Of a DNA stretch of 64,000 bases, positions 61,331 through 64,000 are shown in pieces (the first letter of the stretch is position 1; every line of letters starts with the position of its first letter). Under the pieces are notes generated by a model. It ran no database searches, was not told the origin of the DNA, and worked only from the letters and a program-made list of their open reading frames with translations. The position numbers and the translations under genes were made by a program. The stretch is from Scilla litardierei (taxonomy: Eukaryota > Streptophyta > Magnoliopsida > Asparagales > Asparagaceae), in contig CM061132.1 of the NCBI GenBank assembly GCA_030789695.1, positions 30,032,418 through 30,096,417 of the forward strand, given 5' to 3'.

Positions 61331-62240
61331 TTATAGACTTGATGTGATCCTGAAGATCCTTCATAACTTTAATTTCCCAGTATTAGGTTCAATAGAAATA
61401 TTATAATCATCCATGAGCCTGAAGCTCAATTGACCATTTAAAAACATTAATACCTATGATCTGGTTATCATGAATTGTGATGAGATCCTGAAGATCCACA
61501 CTCATGAAACTGTTAAACAGTTATCAGACATAGCTACTGACAATATAAAAATTGTCAAATTCATACATCCCTGCTACTAAAAATCCAGCTAGGATTGACA
61601 TACCAAATATAATGGATGCAATCCACCAGTAGCAGAAGTGGATATCCTCAATGGATGAGAGGACATACCATGAGGCTCCAAAGCGAGAAATAACTCTTGG
61701 AGACCTTAAAACAATACCACCACAGGAAAGTGAGCTCATCTCCATATCCTCTCCCTTTCCAAAACCTCCAGAAGAGAGAAATCTAGAATGAATTGAATAA
61801 TGTACGTACATGGAGAGGTATTTGGATAAAACACACTTGTCGACAATTACTCACATTCCATTTTGTCATAAATATCGTTCCCAATCTCCGTTTCCTGAAG
61901 CAAATGCAGAGACTTGGCCAGATTATGTGGAACGATGCAATAATAAGTTGAGCTGGACTCACTTATGAAATGTGAAGTGTTTGGACCCGAAGTCCTGATA
62001 TCAAAAGATATCAAACCTGTGGGTTACCGAGTATTGTATAAATAAACAAAATCGTATGCTATAAGCAAAACGCTATAGCTTAGAGGTTTATTTCGCAGAA
62101 ACTAGGAAGTAACTATATAAGATGAGCTTAACTCACTTACAAAATTATTTAAACTGATGCATCAGGCTCCCTGGTCATGGTTGCGAAAACCATGTGATTG
62201 GCAAAGATAATTTTAGGCTATGTTTCTACGGATGATGTGA

Positions 62241-62530
62241 CAACATACCCTTATGAATAATCATTCAGAAGATGAAACCATCATCCAGAAGATGAATAAT
62301 CATCCTGAAGATGAAACCATCATCCTGAAGATGAATAATCATCCCGAAGATGAAACCATCATCCAGTAGATGAATAATCATCCAGAAGATGAATAATAAT
62401 CCTGAAGATGAATTCTCATCCAGAAGATGAAACCATTATCCTGAAGATGGATAATCATCCCGAAGATGAAACCATCATCTAGAAGATGAATAATCATCCA
62501 GAAGATGAATAATCATCCAGTTATTGAAGA
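62241..62530. repeat. GATGAA-CATCATCC minisatellite
   Basis: About 290 bases of units alternating GATGAAACCATCATCC and GATGAATAATCATCC joined by AGAA, TGAA or CGAA. Each unit holds GATGA and TCATC in inverted orientation. In one frame it reads as acidic PEDETI-type repeats. Confidence 0.92.
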
Positions 62531-62541
62531 AACATGGATAG

Positions 62542-62742
62542 TTGCAATCCACTAAATACACCAACTGGTTGTATGTATGGATATTAAGACCCTTTTTCCG
62601 TTCGCTGGAAGAGGGGAAGGATATCCTAGGTCCTGAAGTGCCTTACTCAAGTGTCTTTTGTACACTCCTTTATCTGGTAGTAAACCCTTTAACCAGATAC
62701 AGTGCAGCGCCTGCAGCGCACCACTGGACCAGAGATATGTAG
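62542..62742 (+). pseudogene. Copia RT/RNase H fragment of the relic
   Basis: Contains SLEEGKDILGPEVPYSSVFC, TLLYL and TRYSAAPAAHHW, close to the conserved segment between copia RT and RNase H, with the TRPDIAF part deleted. No longer functional. Confidence 0.78.
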
Positions 62743-62760
62743 CTTCTGTGCTATCTCCAA

Positions 62761-63328
62761 GGGTCAAGGATCAACAACAACAAAAAATAATTAAAGAAAC
62801 TGACCAACTTTGCATCAGGTAGGATTTCACTAATAGAAGTTTGTCAGTTCTGTGCTATTGTGCTTCCATACGACAAACATGTTGGAAACCAGTTGTCTGT
62901 TATTTGCACCACGCTATTTTATGAATACATCATAAAGTGTAATATTTTTGGAATTCCAAATTTAGCCTGAACTATTTTTTAAAACATTACTGTTAAATTC
63001 CTTACTTAATTACAAAAAATGCCATTAGTTTTATCTTAATACACCACATGACCTTTCATCTTCCCACATTTTCTCCTTGTCTTCTTCTTTTCTCTAATCC
63101 ATCTCCTTCCGTTGTTAGCCCTAATCTCCTTATTATCGTTTTCCCAAGATTTAGAATTCCAAAATCTTTAAGGTTCTTGTTAATTTGCTGGAGGAAAAAA
63201 ATGGAGGAAAAGGATGTATAATAATCAACTCATAGATTATATATTTGTTAACAATCTTTCTTTTTAGTTTAGGTTTTTTTTCTAAAATTTCCATTGGGCA
63301 TGGAGTTGAAAATCCGAGCACATAACAT
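62761..63328. other. Unassigned sequence
   Basis: About 570 bases of AT-rich DNA without recognised features. Confidence 0.6.
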
Positions 63329-64000
63329 GTAGCTATATAGGGAGAAAAACTAGAGGGGAGATGGGGTGAATATTGTTTTATAAAATTAATTGGAAATTAC
63401 ACCAATTAAAACCTAATCAACCAACTATGCTGAATTAAGAGGCAAACAACCACAGAAATTAGATCAATGCAAACACATAGAATTTTACACTGGTTCGGAT
63501 ACCCAAGTCAATCTAGACTTCATGTATGGTACTCCATCCCCTCAAGCAAATTCCACTTGAGAAATCCACTAAACCCTCTTGCTGAAACCCCAACAAGAAT
63601 AAATCGAAATACAATCGATGCCCGCATTCCCACAGTTCGGGAATACACACTCTCACAGCCTGAAAGTTCACACAAATAGAGAAGAAATAAAGTTTGATAC
63701 TATCAACTTGAAATATACTTACACTTTCCTATGCATTTGTGAAGGCTAGGTGAGTGAATAATGGTGCTCTTAGATGAGTAAATGCAACATTAATGAGCTT
63801 GTCCAAAGATTGAAAGCATTCAATATAAGAGTAAGCTTTTGAGCTTTAATTGGAAAAGAAAGATTTAGAGTACTAATGGAAGAAGATGAGAGTTGAGTAA
63901 GCTTTGAATGTTAATTCAATAAAGTCTTAAGAGTTTTAAGAGTTATGAAAAGTTCTCTCTTCTACTATAAATACTGCTTAAGTAATAGCCCAAAAATCAA
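63329..64000 (-). mobile_element. Sirevirus-like LTR, minus orientation, running off the window
   Basis: Read on the minus strand it follows the layout of the 3' part of the Sirevirus LTR at 12323-14198: a CTATAAATA-like box region, GAGAGTGTG, CTGTGGGAATG, GTGGATTT, GACTTGGGTATCCGAACCAGTGT, ATTCACCCC and CCCTCTAG, ending CTACA at 63329. No good Met-tRNA primer site follows to the left, so it may be a solo or decayed LTR. Confidence 0.58.

Larger units (their letters stand above)
57896..62760 (+). mobile_element. Decayed Bianca-like copia relic
   Basis: Starts with a 112-base LTR (57896-58007, TGTTATAAAC...TTTACAACA) homologous to the short LTR at 24811, followed by the same CGTTATCAGCACG primer region. 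A leader with CTAGAGGTAA, AAAATCAGATTTTT stretches and a GC-rich block follows. The body is too decayed for an open frame, but 62590-62740 retains an RT/RNase H boundary resembling LGPEVPYLSAIGALLYL and ARYSSAPTRRHW. The end and the second LTR are not identified. Confidence 0.68.

Overview
The window is nuclear DNA from a seed plant with a transposon-rich, probably large genome. It shows nested LTR retrotransposons of plant-typical lineages, plant-style introns, and one intact host gene whose introns are inflated by insertions. The species cannot be named from the sequence. No bacterial, organellar, CRISPR, rRNA or tRNA gene was seen.

Region 1 (1-24931) is a retrotransposon nest. It starts with the 3' end of a Ty3/gypsy element (polyprotein tail, then a 3' LTR from 722) that runs into a 500-N gap (2456-2955). 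Next is a Sirevirus-type Ty1/copia element (2956-14198) with a truncated 5' LTR, a long gag with coiled coil and His-rich tail, a broken pol, a large extra ORF and a complete 1876-bp 3' LTR. The palindromic CTAGTCGGTC/GACCGACTAG module is arrayed both in its LTR and just upstream of the extra ORF. The Sirevirus sits in the pol of an older minus-strand copia element with a short LTR (Bianca-like, 14199-24931). The gag of that element is split by a third, minus-strand Tnt1-like copia element (15342-22973) with 608-bp LTRs and a perfect TGACA target duplication.

Region 2 (about 25180-56230) is one plus-strand host gene. It encodes a predicted 399-aa nucleotide-sugar transporter of the CMP-sialic acid/UDP-sugar transporter-like family. 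All 14 coding exons join in frame although the gene spans 31 kb. Intron 6 has a GC-AG boundary. The introns hold a decayed copia relic, a young copia element with identical 106-bp LTRs (31683-36984), and three pol-less gypsy-type derivatives (about 38507-41039, 44984-47055, 50578-51996), two of them with perfect target duplications. They also hold several homopolymer and microsatellite tracts.

Region 3 (56231-64000) is unassigned intergenic sequence, then a decayed plus-strand Bianca-like copia relic (57896 to about 62760) with a GC-rich leader and a 62.2-62.5 kb minisatellite. A Sirevirus-like LTR in minus orientation (from 63329) runs off the end.

The most interesting signals are the shared palindrome module of the Sirevirus, the repeated GC-rich leaders in four copia elements of three different groups, the pol-less gypsy derivatives with fused ORFs and duplicated primer-binding sites, and the complete transporter gene that has survived all of this.
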